6,603 nt of DNA from Nitrososphaerota archaeon (GCA_031260365.1 JAIRJY010000182.1:1-6603); one strand, 5' to 3'. Positions 1-6,497 are shown, numbered from the stretch's first letter. Made by a program: numbers and translations. The notes: generated by a model not told the origin, from the letters alone.

Positions 1-128
1 GAGACATCTTTGGCTAGTTGCTCATAACTATCTACAATGCTAACTACCTCAACATCTGCAAGCGACTGAAAAACAGGAATATGCATCCGTCTAGCAACAG
101 CGCCACATCCGATAACACATACTTTCAT
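1..128 (-). CDS. Gfo/Idh/MocA-family oxidoreductase, N-terminal fragment (cut by window edge)
   Basis: Reading the minus strand from ATG at 128 gives an uninterrupted 42-codon frame beginning MKVCVIGCGAVARRMHIPVF, which runs off the left end of the window. This is the classic start of a Gfo/Idh/MocA NAD(P)-dependent sugar oxidoreductase: a beta strand, the GxGxxA dinucleotide-binding loop (G7, G9, A12), then the H-x-P signature (H16, P18) and a second strand ending in an acidic residue (VVSIVD) that would contact the cofactor ribose. A GAGGA ribosome site at 135-139 lies inside the end of the DUF362 gene, 6 bases before the ATG, and the two genes are separated by only 2 bases, so they are probably translationally coupled. 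In glycan clusters this family commonly oxidises or dehydrates nucleotide sugars (WbpB-like 3-dehydrogenases, for example). The substrate cannot be told from the N-terminus. The family call is fairly secure and the specific role is inference. Confidence 0.85.
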   Translation of the reverse strand, partial: MKVCVIGCGAVARRMHIPVFQSLADVEVVSIVDSYEQLAKDV

Positions 129-130
129 TA

Positions 131-1069
131 TTATTCCTCATTTGTCTTTCGTTTAAACGCTCTAGCTTGGAAACGCAAAGCTAATTTGAACAACATAGCT
201 TGAAAACTACTCCACTCAAAATCTCGTTTAACGTCGTCCAAACGTTCACCCACGACCACACAATTTGTATTCCCCACACCTTTTTTTGCTGCCAAACGAA
301 TATGACCAATTTTTCGAGGACTGAATCCCATAATTTTAGCACATACAAAATCCACGGCAACAATATCATGACCAGCAACAATCAACTCCGAATAGATAGG
401 TGGACCAAAAGAAGGACCCCAAATTCCACCGACACCTACAATACCATCAACAATACAAAAATCAGGTGCACCTATAACTAAATTCAGAGCAACAATCGCC
501 TTGTCAATATTTGGATGAAGCAATTGCTTATCTAAACGTGGATTACAACCAAATTGGTTTTTTAAGCAACAAGTAATATTTGTTAACACATTAGTCTTCA
601 ATTTGGGCAACGTAATAAAATATGCGCCATCAAATATTTTAGGTATAGAAAAAGTATAACCGAATTCAGAATCTTTCTTTTCGTCACATTCATTCTTGGA
701 AAGGTTTAACCATTTAGCATTCCATTTCTCTATGACAGGTAGAAGACCAAACCATTTAACAAACAAATCAGCAATTACGACACGTCCATCACTCTCAACA
801 ACATAAATTGCCACAGTATCACTTACATGTTCACGTATGTATTTTAGAAGGGCATCCAAAAAAACAGGATGCGTTATTGCACCTGTATCAGGGGTACGAG
901 AATCACATAAGTTAATTTTTATGACAATTTTCTTTTGATTTGAAAGTTTTATTCCACCTGCAAGATTGATAGCTTGAAACAAATTTGGGTAGACATTATC
1001 GTATGAAGATTTTACAATGCTAACTAAACTACCATTCACGTTAAATTTCCACCTAATGTATATCATCAT
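131..1069 (-). CDS. DUF362 domain-containing protein
   Basis: This 312-residue soluble protein carries the DUF362 landmarks: VSIVKSSYD near residues 16-24, the strand IVIKINLCDS (48-57) corresponding to the family's V-x-I-K-x-N motif, TGAITHP (62-68), LPKLKTN (154-160), NQFGCNP (171-177), the glycine-rich IVDGIVGVGGIWGP (206-219) and AVDFVCAKIMGF (238-249). No ferredoxin CxxCxxC cluster is present, unlike the longer DUF362-ferredoxin fusions. The domain's biochemical function is not established, so none is assigned. It sits between a glycosyltransferase and an oxidoreductase gene and is probably co-transcribed with both. The start is uncertain. ATG at 1069 has no nearby ribosome site, whereas GTG at 1039 (residue 11) is preceded by AGGTGG at 1049-1054 and fits the usual N-terminus of the family better. 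The coordinates give the outer limit. Confidence 0.85.
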   Translation of the reverse strand: MMIYIRWKFNVNGSLVSIVKSSYDNVYPNLFQAINLAGGIKLSNQKKIVIKINLCDSRTPDTGAITHPVFLDALLKYIREHVSDTVAIYVVESDGRVVIADLFVKWFGLLPVIEKWNAKWLNLSKNECDEKKDSEFGYTFSIPKIFDGAYFITLPKLKTNVLTNITCCLKNQFGCNPRLDKQLLHPNIDKAIVALNLVIGAPDFCIVDGIVGVGGIWGPSFGPPIYSELIVAGHDIVAVDFVCAKIMGFSPRKIGHIRLAAKKGVGNTNCVVVGERLDDVKRDFEWSSFQAMLFKLALRFQARAFKRKTNEE

Positions 1070-1091
1070 TCATATTGTAACAGGTTTGATC

Positions 1092-2021
1092 CTAAGACCA
1101 TTCTAATTTAACTAATCGTTTTTGAGAGCCAACAATATAGCCAAGAAAAACCATTATTGTTGCTACCCAAAGTGTCCAACAACGTGATGGTCCTGTCTTG
1201 ACGTTTCCTCGCAATAGAATTTGAGGTGTACCCAACAACAGAGAACGCACATAGTTTTTTTCAGTTCCCAAAGTGTCTTTGTTTAGTTGGTTATTAGTTG
1301 AGACGAAAGCTTTTGAAAACCCTTCAGAGTAAGACCGCCTTACCACATATTTCAGGTTTACCCGATTGGGTGAGACTTTATGATAAACTATGGCTTTGGG
1401 GTCGTAAATAATTGTTGTCCTATGCAGCTTGCTTGTTGCACGTATACCGAACTCTGTATCATCATGACCCATTAACACATTACCAATTCTGCCCATATCA
1501 GTACTAAAAAACCCGACATTTTCAAACACGCTACGTCTAAACGCCATGTTACAACCAATAGGATTCCTTATTGTCGTTTTTTTTGTTGGTAAACCTTTAT
1601 AGGAACATCCAACTATCCAGTATAACTCTTCAGGAAACCAACCAGGGGTTTGATTGGACCACACAGGAATAATGTGACCGCCTACACCAATAATTAGAGA
1701 ATCATTAAAATTGCTTACAAGATTTTTAAGCCAATTCTTGTCAGCTACAGCGTCATCATCAATAAAAGCAAGAAATTCTGAAGTACAACTATTTATGCCC
1801 ATATTGCGTGCTGCAGATAAACCAAAAGCATCACTTACAACAAGTTTAACAGAAGAGCCTAATCGCGCCTTATAATAAGCCACTATTGCATCAGCAGGGT
1901 CTAAAACAACTATTATCTCCTTTGGAGGCAACGTCTGGTTTTTAACAGAATTTATACAGTTTACAACATCGTCTGCTCGCTCAATAGAAAAAACGGAGAT
2001 TATCACAGAAACGTCGCTCAA
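1092..2021 (-). CDS. GT2 glycosyltransferase, AglG-like (lipid-linked sugar glycosyltransferase)
   Basis: This is a GT-A fold, family 2 glycosyltransferase of about 309 residues. Counted from the longest start at 2036, it shows VSVIISVF (9-16), GLSAARNMG (72-80), the metal-binding FIDDDAVADKNWL (91-103), GVGGHIIPVW (117-126), PGWFPEE plus IVGCSYKGLP (131-150), IGCNMAFRR (160-168), the acidic catalytic-base region HDDTEFGIRA (191-200) and YSEGFSKA (236-243). This order, especially DDDAVAD followed by WFP and the VGC-Y-GLP and IG-NM-FRR blocks, matches my recollection of haloarchaeal AglG-type glucosyl-dolichyl-phosphate glucuronosyltransferases and their relatives. The donor sugar here is unknown. 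One hydrophobic segment near 287-303 may anchor the C-terminus to the membrane. No ATG exists near the start. TTG at 2021 is preferred because GTGAT lies 3 bases before it and the protein then begins LSDVSVIIS; TTG at 2036 or 2033 is the alternative. It starts shortly after the flippase stop. Confidence 0.87.
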   Translation of the reverse strand: MSDVSVIISVFSIERADDVVNCINSVKNQTLPPKEIIVVLDPADAIVAYYKARLGSSVKLVVSDAFGLSAARNMGINSCTSEFLAFIDDDAVADKNWLKNLVSNFNDSLIIGVGGHIIPVWSNQTPGWFPEELYWIVGCSYKGLPTKKTTIRNPIGCNMAFRRSVFENVGFFSTDMGRIGNVLMGHDDTEFGIRATSKLHRTTIIYDPKAIVYHKVSPNRVNLKYVVRRSYSEGFSKAFVSTNNQLNKDTLGTEKNYVRSLLLGTPQILLRGNVKTGPSRCWTLWVATIMVFLGYIVGSQKRLVKLEWS

Positions 2022-2051
2022 AAAATCACACAACAATTAAATACAGATAGT

Positions 2052-3638
2052 TCAGCTTTGACCATATATATACCGTAACATTTTCTGTTGGTAACCAAAG
2101 AGTAATTTAGCTACAAATGTTATTAGGGGTAATCGTTCAGTTATCTTTAACAACATTTCAATTTCTGCTTTATTAACGATTTTCAGCAGTGGCATCAATG
2201 TAATGTAGACCAGTAAGTATAATGTGCCACCAATAAACAAGACTAGAATAAAGTTAAGAGAAGTAAATAAGAGCATAGCTAAAGGTGGAAATGCAGAAAT
2301 GATAGATATCAGGTAAATTCGCAGATTATATCGGAAGGTAAATTTTAAGTGCAATTGTTTATGCGCAACAACAGCCGCATATATTGAAGCGGTCATCGTA
2401 GAGATTACTGTGGCAACAATAACACCAACTGCATCGTAGAATACAGCAAATAGTGGTGCTAAAATCAGTAAAAGAACGAAATGGATTAAAGATCTATTCA
2501 TAGTTAACCGAGTTTTACCTAAACCATTAAAAACACTAACTAACGTTAAGGATCCAATTATTGCAAGCAAAAAAACTGAGCAACTCAAAGATAAAAGCAA
2601 TGCAGCAGAGGTATATGTTGAACCATACAACAAATTAACAATAGGATTAGAAAAAATAATTGCTGAAACAGCAATAGGCACAATTATTAAACAAGTGTAT
2701 TTGTTTGCTTTATTGAAAAATGCGCTGACAATTTGAGGCGTTGCTGATTCAAGTTTTGAAAAGGTCGGCAGAAAAGCAGTTGTAAAAGCTGTCGAAAGCA
2801 TAGCTAATAAGGTCGCAAAATTGTAGGCTGCCTTAAAGTTTCCAATAACCGCATCAGAACTAAAAAAGGCTAAAACAAGCTGCTCATAAAGCGGAAAGAA
2901 CCCAATTAAAACAACAGATACATATACGGGCATGCCATAACGGACTAAAAGCACCAAAATATTACGACTGTTTTCATTTACAGTTTGTAAAACCTTGTTT
3001 TTAGGTTTAAGAACTTTGTAGAAGAGTAAAACACTGCCAAATACAGAGGAAACAACAAACCCGCCAACATAACCAATTAATGCACCTGTAACGCTGAAAC
3101 TGAAAACTACAAGAGTAACCTGTAAAATAGTGATTAAAACTGCTCGAATCGTAGTATTTAAAGCACTAAACTCGGATCGATCTAACCCTACAAAAGCAGA
3201 GTTTGTATTAGTAAATATTACCTGAAAAACTACAGAAAGAGAAGCAAGCTGAATATAAAAACTGAACTCAGGTCTATTTATGAGCAGAGCAAAATAGCTG
3301 GCAAAGACCAAGCTTATAATTGAAATTATAATGCCTATGCCGATTCTAAAAATTAAGCTGTACTTAATTATAGCAGAAACACGATCATCCTTTCCTTCGG
3401 CACGAAGACTTGCAACAAACTTTGTCACTCCCGCATTCATGCCTAAATCAGTAAATAACACAAGAAGTGAAGGAATAACTATTACTAGATTGTATTGTCC
3501 ATAGAGTTCAGGACCCAAGAGTCGCCCCATTAATATCGCAGAAACAGCAAGAATTACACTAGCCAAAGTAGCCCCCGAGAAGAGGAAAAAACTGCCACGA
3601 GCTGAATCTTCAGTTACTTGAGATAAATCTTGACTCAT
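2052..3638 (-). CDS. Wzx/AglR-like lipid-linked oligosaccharide flippase (MATE/MVF superfamily)
   Basis: This 528-residue polytopic membrane protein has roughly 12-14 hydrophobic helices, the usual size and shape of the polysaccharide transporter/MurJ-like group. The N-terminus is typical: a short hydrophilic tail, then a first helix with GATLASVILAVSAILMGRLL (about 22-41) running into LGPELYGQYNL (41-51), the G-R-x-L-G-P-x-x-Y-G-x-Y/F signature of Wzx-type flippases, then the second-helix end DLGMNAGVTKFVA (about 64-76). A second-half repeat includes YGMPVYVSVVLIGF and the helix-rich region ending near 480, and a basic cytoplasmic tail follows. The role is movement of undecaprenyl- or dolichyl-linked glycans from the cytoplasmic to the outer face before transfer to protein or polymer. 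It lies 43 bases after the DUF1616-like gene and just before the AglG-like gene, which supports a glycan-export role. The ATG start is clear although the upstream GAG ribosome site is weak. Confidence 0.93.
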   Translation of the reverse strand: MSQDLSQVTEDSARGSFFLFSGATLASVILAVSAILMGRLLGPELYGQYNLVIVIPSLLVLFTDLGMNAGVTKFVASLRAEGKDDRVSAIIKYSLIFRIGIGIIISIISLVFASYFALLINRPEFSFYIQLASLSVVFQVIFTNTNSAFVGLDRSEFSALNTTIRAVLITILQVTLVVFSFSVTGALIGYVGGFVVSSVFGSVLLFYKVLKPKNKVLQTVNENSRNILVLLVRYGMPVYVSVVLIGFFPLYEQLVLAFFSSDAVIGNFKAAYNFATLLAMLSTAFTTAFLPTFSKLESATPQIVSAFFNKANKYTCLIIVPIAVSAIIFSNPIVNLLYGSTYTSAALLLSLSCSVFLLAIIGSLTLVSVFNGLGKTRLTMNRSLIHFVLLLILAPLFAVFYDAVGVIVATVISTMTASIYAAVVAHKQLHLKFTFRYNLRIYLISIISAFPPLAMLLFTSLNFILVLFIGGTLYLLVYITLMPLLKIVNKAEIEMLLKITERLPLITFVAKLLFGYQQKMLRYIYGQS

Positions 3639-3681
3639 AATGACATCTCAAAGATAAATTCTATGGGAAATTATACACATA

Positions 3682-4275
3682 TTAAGAAGTGACATTAAAC
3701 CAGAAGTAGACCCAACGGTTTTGATATTGAGTTATCTCTGTTGAAGGATTGTAAGCCCAAAGTTCAACAAAAAGTTGATAATAATACCCATCATTATCTG
3801 GGTCATATTGAGCAAATTTATCCACATTACACTCTACGTCGTTGATTGTTATGCTTCTAAGTACAGTTACATCATTAGTTGGCGAATCCGCTGATATAGA
3901 AAAAATTAATGGCGCAATTGAGTTTTCACCATTTTTAACAACAAAATAATGAGTATAAAGTGTCGGCAGAGAACTTGCAGTTTGGGAAGTACTATTAGGG
4001 AAAGGCTCTGTTTGATTTCGCAATTTAACAGCACACACATAAAAAGTTGCTGCATCCATGTGGTTTCCAACGCCCAAATTAACAAGGTACTTATGACCAG
4101 AAACAACATTGAAGGGAATATCTTGAGCCATGTTTTCTGGACCTAACAAAAACAACTCGGAAAAAACTTCGCCACCAGGTAAATGCATAGCTTCAATAAG
4201 CACCGGAGAAGCAATGAGTAAAACACCAATTAAACAGATGGAAACAAAAATAATTTTACATTCAGATAGTTTCAT
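3682..4275 (-). CDS. Single-span exported protein resembling the DUF1616 outer domain
   Basis: This 197-residue protein has one N-terminal signal/anchor helix (about residues 8-28, IIFVSICLIGVLLIASPVLI) followed by an outside domain. FSELFLLGPENMAQDIPFNV (38-57) and the next strand LVNLGVGNHMDAATFYVCAV resemble the extracellular part of archaeal DUF1616 proteins (F-T-E-F-Y-L-L-G-P-x-G-x-A-x-x-Y-P). The distal part, YYYQLFVELWAYN to RWVYFWFNV (164-195), matches that domain's closing strands. The multi-span portion of full DUF1616 proteins is absent. Three N-x-S/T sequons occur (N87, N94, N194), C81 and C149 could form a disulfide, and YDPDNDGYY (157-165) has a calcium-loop-like acidic pattern. 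The ATG overlaps the preceding TAA by one base (TAATG) and GGAGAT at 4285-4290 serves as ribosome site, so translation is coupled to the upstream small protein. Function is unknown. I infer an outer-face accessory role in glycan transfer or S-layer assembly. Confidence 0.8.
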   Translation of the reverse strand: MKLSECKIIFVSICLIGVLLIASPVLIEAMHLPGGEVFSELFLLGPENMAQDIPFNVVSGHKYLVNLGVGNHMDAATFYVCAVKLRNQTEPFPNSTSQTASSLPTLYTHYFVVKNGENSIAPLIFSISADSPTNDVTVLRSITINDVECNVDKFAQYDPDNDGYYYQLFVELWAYNPSTEITQYQNRWVYFWFNVTS

Positions 4276-4782
4276 TAATTAGTTATCTCCGGTTTTTCGT
4301 CCAACTTTTTTTTCACATAACACCGTCTAAACTTACACCAGACTATAAAAATAATTGAAGTAAATATGACAGAACCAGCTATTGTTAAAATAATTTTTAT
4401 CCAAAAAGTGTTTTGGTTTTCAATAATAGTTGATTCTTTTAGAGCTTGGGCATCTAAAAATATTTGGTTAGAAAGGTGGATAACACTATCTGCGTTAGTT
4501 ATATCAAAAGTGTTGTTACCAGTTCTATGAGCATTTTCTACCTGAGCTAAAAGACCCGCTACATCATCTAATTGATTTAACAAGGAGGTTACATTTGCAT
4601 GTACAGATTCAGCGTCTAAAACTGCAGTAAATGCCTGCTCAAATTTTTGACGGGCTTCTTGAAGTTTTAAGTCAGTTTGACTCGTTTGCGCAAAAACACA
4701 GGGTATATTGCAAACAAAAAGAACAACAATTAAACTTAAAACAACAACTGCAGGTAGTTTAAAATGATTTGCTATTTGACAT
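4275..4782 (-). CDS. Small signal-peptide/coil/one-helix membrane protein, with apparent frameshift in the signal peptide
   Basis: An open frame ends at 4275 and reaches upstream without a stop to 4782, but its first usual start in frame is only TTG at 4583. Reading back from there reveals a strong secretory signal (KLPAVVVLSLIVVLFVC, predicted cut after VFA), then a charged helical stretch (DLKLQEARQKFEQAFTAVLDAESVHANV). ATG at 4782, 3 bases after a GGGGG ribosome site, begins MSNSKSF in another frame and hits TAA. Dropping one T from the TTTT run at 4761-4764 joins the two into one 168-residue protein. It would have a signal peptide (1-31), an outside helical domain with sequons at N63 and N89, a membrane helix at about 126-148 (FWIKIILTIAGSVIFTSIIF), and a basic cytoplasmic tail (KFRRCYVKKK). 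No named family is recognised. The gene overlaps the next one by one base. Whether the shift is an error, a mutation or programmed cannot be decided here. Confidence 0.78.
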
Positions 4783-4790
4783 TAACCCCC
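4780..4790 (-). promoter_or_regulatory. Ribosome binding site and ATG that decide the true start of the small membrane protein
   Basis: On the minus strand GGGGG (4786-4790) stands 3 bases before ATG (4780-4782). It resembles the core of the archaeal GGAGGTGAT site and is the only good initiation signal upstream of the small protein. It lies in the frame that is broken at 4761-4764, so it argues that the short frame starting at TTG 4583 is not the real gene start. Confidence 0.6.
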
Positions 4791-4893
4791 AATGCAAGAA
4801 AAACCCTTAACTAACTTTAAGCTTATGATTGATAATTCTAAAAAAACTTTACAAGCTTCAGTTACCAGCTAAGCATACACACAGGTTATCACG

Positions 4894-4901
4894 ATTTAAA
4901 A
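4894..4901 (-). promoter_or_regulatory. Candidate TATA box for the six-gene operon
   Basis: The minus strand reads TTTTAAAT here, preceded by the partly purine-rich TATTGAG. An archaeal start site about 25 bases downstream would fall near 4870, giving a leader of roughly 90 bases before ATG 4782. The spacer is AT-rich, so chance matches are easy. The placement, in the gap between the upstream gene's T-rich end and the first operon gene, is the main support. Confidence 0.35.
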
Positions 4902-4944
4902 CTCAATAGTAGACCCATTATTATTTTAACGGTTTTATACGTGT

Positions 4945-4956
4945 AGCTGCGCAGCT
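4945..4956. repeat. Perfect 12-base palindrome AGCTGCGCAGCT in the intergenic spacer
   Basis: AGCTGCGCAGCT is its own reverse complement and is conspicuously GC-rich within an AT-rich gap. It lies about 45-60 bases upstream of the candidate operon TATA box. It could be a dimeric regulator site or a small hairpin. On the plus strand it is followed by a T-rich run, but no plus-strand gene ends there, so a terminator is less likely. Confidence 0.4.
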
Positions 4957-5013
4957 TTTATGTTTTTACAAATTTGATTTACTTATTTATTTAGTAGTGT
5001 ACATATTCAATTT

Positions 5014-5030
5014 AAAAACACAAAAAATAA
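5014..5030 (-). terminator. T-rich transcription end signal after the upstream GT2
   Basis: On the minus strand this stretch reads TTATTTTTTGTGTTTTT, starting 22 bases past the stop of the glycosyltransferase gene. Archaeal RNA polymerase commonly terminates on such T-runs without a hairpin, and none is evident here. It would separate this gene from the operon downstream. Confidence 0.5.
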
Positions 5031-5052
5031 CAAGGAATAATGCTAATAATTT

Positions 5053-5805
5053 TTAAGATAAGGCTAAACCAAAAATTTTTCGAAAAATTTTTAATCCATC
5101 ACGAAAACTATGTAGATTAGATTCGCCATGTTTACGCCGATACTCAATGCTTGGAACTTCAACAACCTCAAGTCCAAACTTTTGTGCTTTGATAAACATC
5201 TCTGTTTCGATATCAAAACCATCAGCTTCTAAACACTGAGACAAAATCGTCACGGCTTTCTTATTTAATGCAGCAAAACCATAACATATATCTGTATAAT
5301 TTGATGCGTGAAGCAAATTCGTTATGTACAACATTACAGAGTTACCAAATTTCCTCAACTGCGTCATATCATAGGTACCACCACCAAGAAGAAAACGTGA
5401 CCCCTTTGCAACGTCATACCCCTTACAGATAGCTTTTACAAACTGGGGTATTTCAGCAGGTACCATCGATCCATCGGCGTCCATTAAAATTAAGATGTCT
5501 GCAGTTAAATAATCATTTTGTAAAACTTGCCGAATCGCTTGCCCTTTACCATGTCCAGTTTGTATGACAATTTTAGCACCATTTTGACGAGCTACCTCGA
5601 CAGTATTGTCACTTGATGAACCATCAATAACCAAAATGTTGCTATAACCAAGAACATTGAGTTGAGAAAGAACATACTCTATATTTCTCTCTTCATTAAA
5701 AGTGGGAATTACAATACCCACACTCAAATCTAAAAATTTCTGATGTACTTCTGTACGACCCACAGTTTCCGATAACCTAGACACCTCAAAAATTTTAAAG
5801 CCCAT
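5053..5805 (-). CDS. GT2 glycosyltransferase of the dolichyl/polyprenyl-phosphate sugar synthase (DPM/AglJ-like) type
   Basis: About 250 residues from ATG 5805. The hallmarks of the DPM1/DPG-synthase branch of GT2 are all visible: VGIVIPTFNEERNIEYVL, the nucleotide-binding VIDGSSSDNT, the glycine/lysine loop TGHGKGQAIR, the metal-binding LMDADGSMVPAEIP, KGSRFL, TDICYGFAALNKKA, and the distal GFDIETEMFIKA with RRKHGESNL. The enzyme would move a sugar from a nucleotide donor to dolichyl or polyprenyl phosphate at the inner membrane face, the first step of archaeal lipid-linked glycan building (AglJ and AglD are examples). There is no C-terminal membrane domain, and the protein ends soon after the catalytic part. 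An in-frame TTG at 5853 would add 16 residues (NIILICYAELQHVF and neighbours) that do not resemble the family. ATG 5805 is preferred, though neither start has a strong ribosome site. The gene appears to stand alone, upstream of the operon. Confidence 0.88.
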   Translation of the reverse strand: MGFKIFEVSRLSETVGRTEVHQKFLDLSVGIVIPTFNEERNIEYVLSQLNVLGYSNILVIDGSSSDNTVEVARQNGAKIVIQTGHGKGQAIRQVLQNDYLTADILILMDADGSMVPAEIPQFVKAICKGYDVAKGSRFLLGGGTYDMTQLRKFGNSVMLYITNLLHASNYTDICYGFAALNKKAVTILSQCLEADGFDIETEMFIKAQKFGLEVVEVPSIEYRRKHGESNLHSFRDGLKIFRKIFGLALS

Positions 5806-5870
5806 AAAAACATGTTGCAACTCAGCATAGCAAATCAAAATGATATTTGACAAAAGAGTTTTCTGTTTGT

Positions 5871-5880
5871 TACTTAAATG
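5871..5880 (-). promoter_or_regulatory. Candidate TATA box for the DPM-like GT2
   Basis: The minus strand reads CATTTAAGTA, with a purine stretch GGAAAGA a few bases upstream (about 5886-5892) that could act as a TFB element, though it is offset from the ideal position. Transcription would begin near 5848-5853, essentially at the TTG of the longest frame. That leaves about 45 bases of leader before ATG 5805 and supports the shorter protein. Confidence 0.35.
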
Positions 5881-6337
5881 AGATTCTTTCCGGTTGTTCT
5901 TCAGGATTTAACTGGTTACTACATGAAAAACATGGCAATATAAATTCATTTTGCGAAATATACAACTAAGAAAAGTACAACAAAAATCATTCAACCAGAA
6001 TACCAACACACCACAAGGAGAAAACTAGTTTCCGAACGGTCTAATATTTCATTATCTTTTCTAATGTTTTCCATTCTCTAAAGAAACTACGCTTTACAAA
6101 ATTGAGAACTACTTACGGTTCAGTATTGTAACAATCGCATAAACTGATTTTAAATTCTAACGTTATATCTAAATAAAATTGTCAAAATGATCAAACCCGT
6201 TCATCAGACAAATAGAAATCAACAAAAATCCACAAGATCATTAAAAAACAACACTATGTAATCCCTTCCTGACAGAAGCAGATATGAATAAACTGGTTTA
6301 TTTCACACTTGTTTTACTTCGGAGTTTTTGTCGAAAT

Positions 6338-6360
6338 CACATACATACACATATACACAC
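6338..6360. repeat. Alternating pyrimidine-purine (CA/TA) tract
   Basis: From C6338 to C6360 every step alternates pyrimidine and purine, in CA and TA units, without being a clean dinucleotide repeat. Such tracts are flexible and can be prone to slippage or Z-form DNA. No function is claimed. Confidence 0.5.
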
Positions 6361-6497
6361 TAACCTTCTGATATATGCATACATTTGGTTTATTTAAATT
6401 ATGTCTTCAGGTAAATATCACTTATTGTTGAATTTGTTTATGTCTTTTCCCGATGAAGAAAACACGGTTTTTTTACGAACATAGTATAGCAACTTGA

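Larger units (their letters stand above)
5854..6497. other. About 640 bases with no convincing gene
   Basis: No frame over 30 codons with a plausible start survives on either strand. The longest frames are about 27 residues (6401-6484 plus, and 5991-6074 minus), without good ribosome sites. The region is AT-rich with dispersed A-runs, a CA/TA alternating tract at 6338-6360 and a TATA-like ATTTAAAT near 6391-6399. No tRNA, rRNA, CRISPR array or long inverted repeat was seen. It could hold the control region of the glycosyltransferase, an unrecognised RNA, decayed coding sequence, or the flank of the mobile element suspected at the right edge. Confidence 0.5.

Noticed and set aside
200..481. 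93-residue plus-strand open frame
   Set aside because: It lies wholly antisense to the well-supported DUF362 gene, and its composition (Thr/Asn-rich) is typical of a shadow frame.
4275..4583. A free-standing 102-residue gene starting at TTG 4583
   Set aside because: There is no suitable ribosome site on the minus strand upstream of it, and the coding signal clearly continues upstream into a signal peptide. It is the C-terminal part of the 168-residue protein.
4819..4858. Two AAGCTT copies that could pair as a leader hairpin
   Set aside because: The six-base pairing with a loop of nearly 30 AT-rich bases is too weak and easily arises by chance.
5991..6074. 27-residue minus-strand frame starting MENIRKDNEI
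   Set aside because: It has only a weak GAGA three bases from the ATG, no family resemblance, and ends in an uncharacteristic Trp/Cys-rich tail. It is probably chance.
6181..6215. C-box-like CTGATGA on the minus strand, suggesting a C/D guide RNA
   Set aside because: The first base of the C box is wrong (pyrimidine) and no D box CTGA lies at a suitable distance.
6401..6484. 27-residue plus-strand frame starting MSSGKYHLLL
   Set aside because: It has no ribosome site, and the ATG abuts the only TATA-like sequence so it could not be transcribed from it. The length is within chance expectation.
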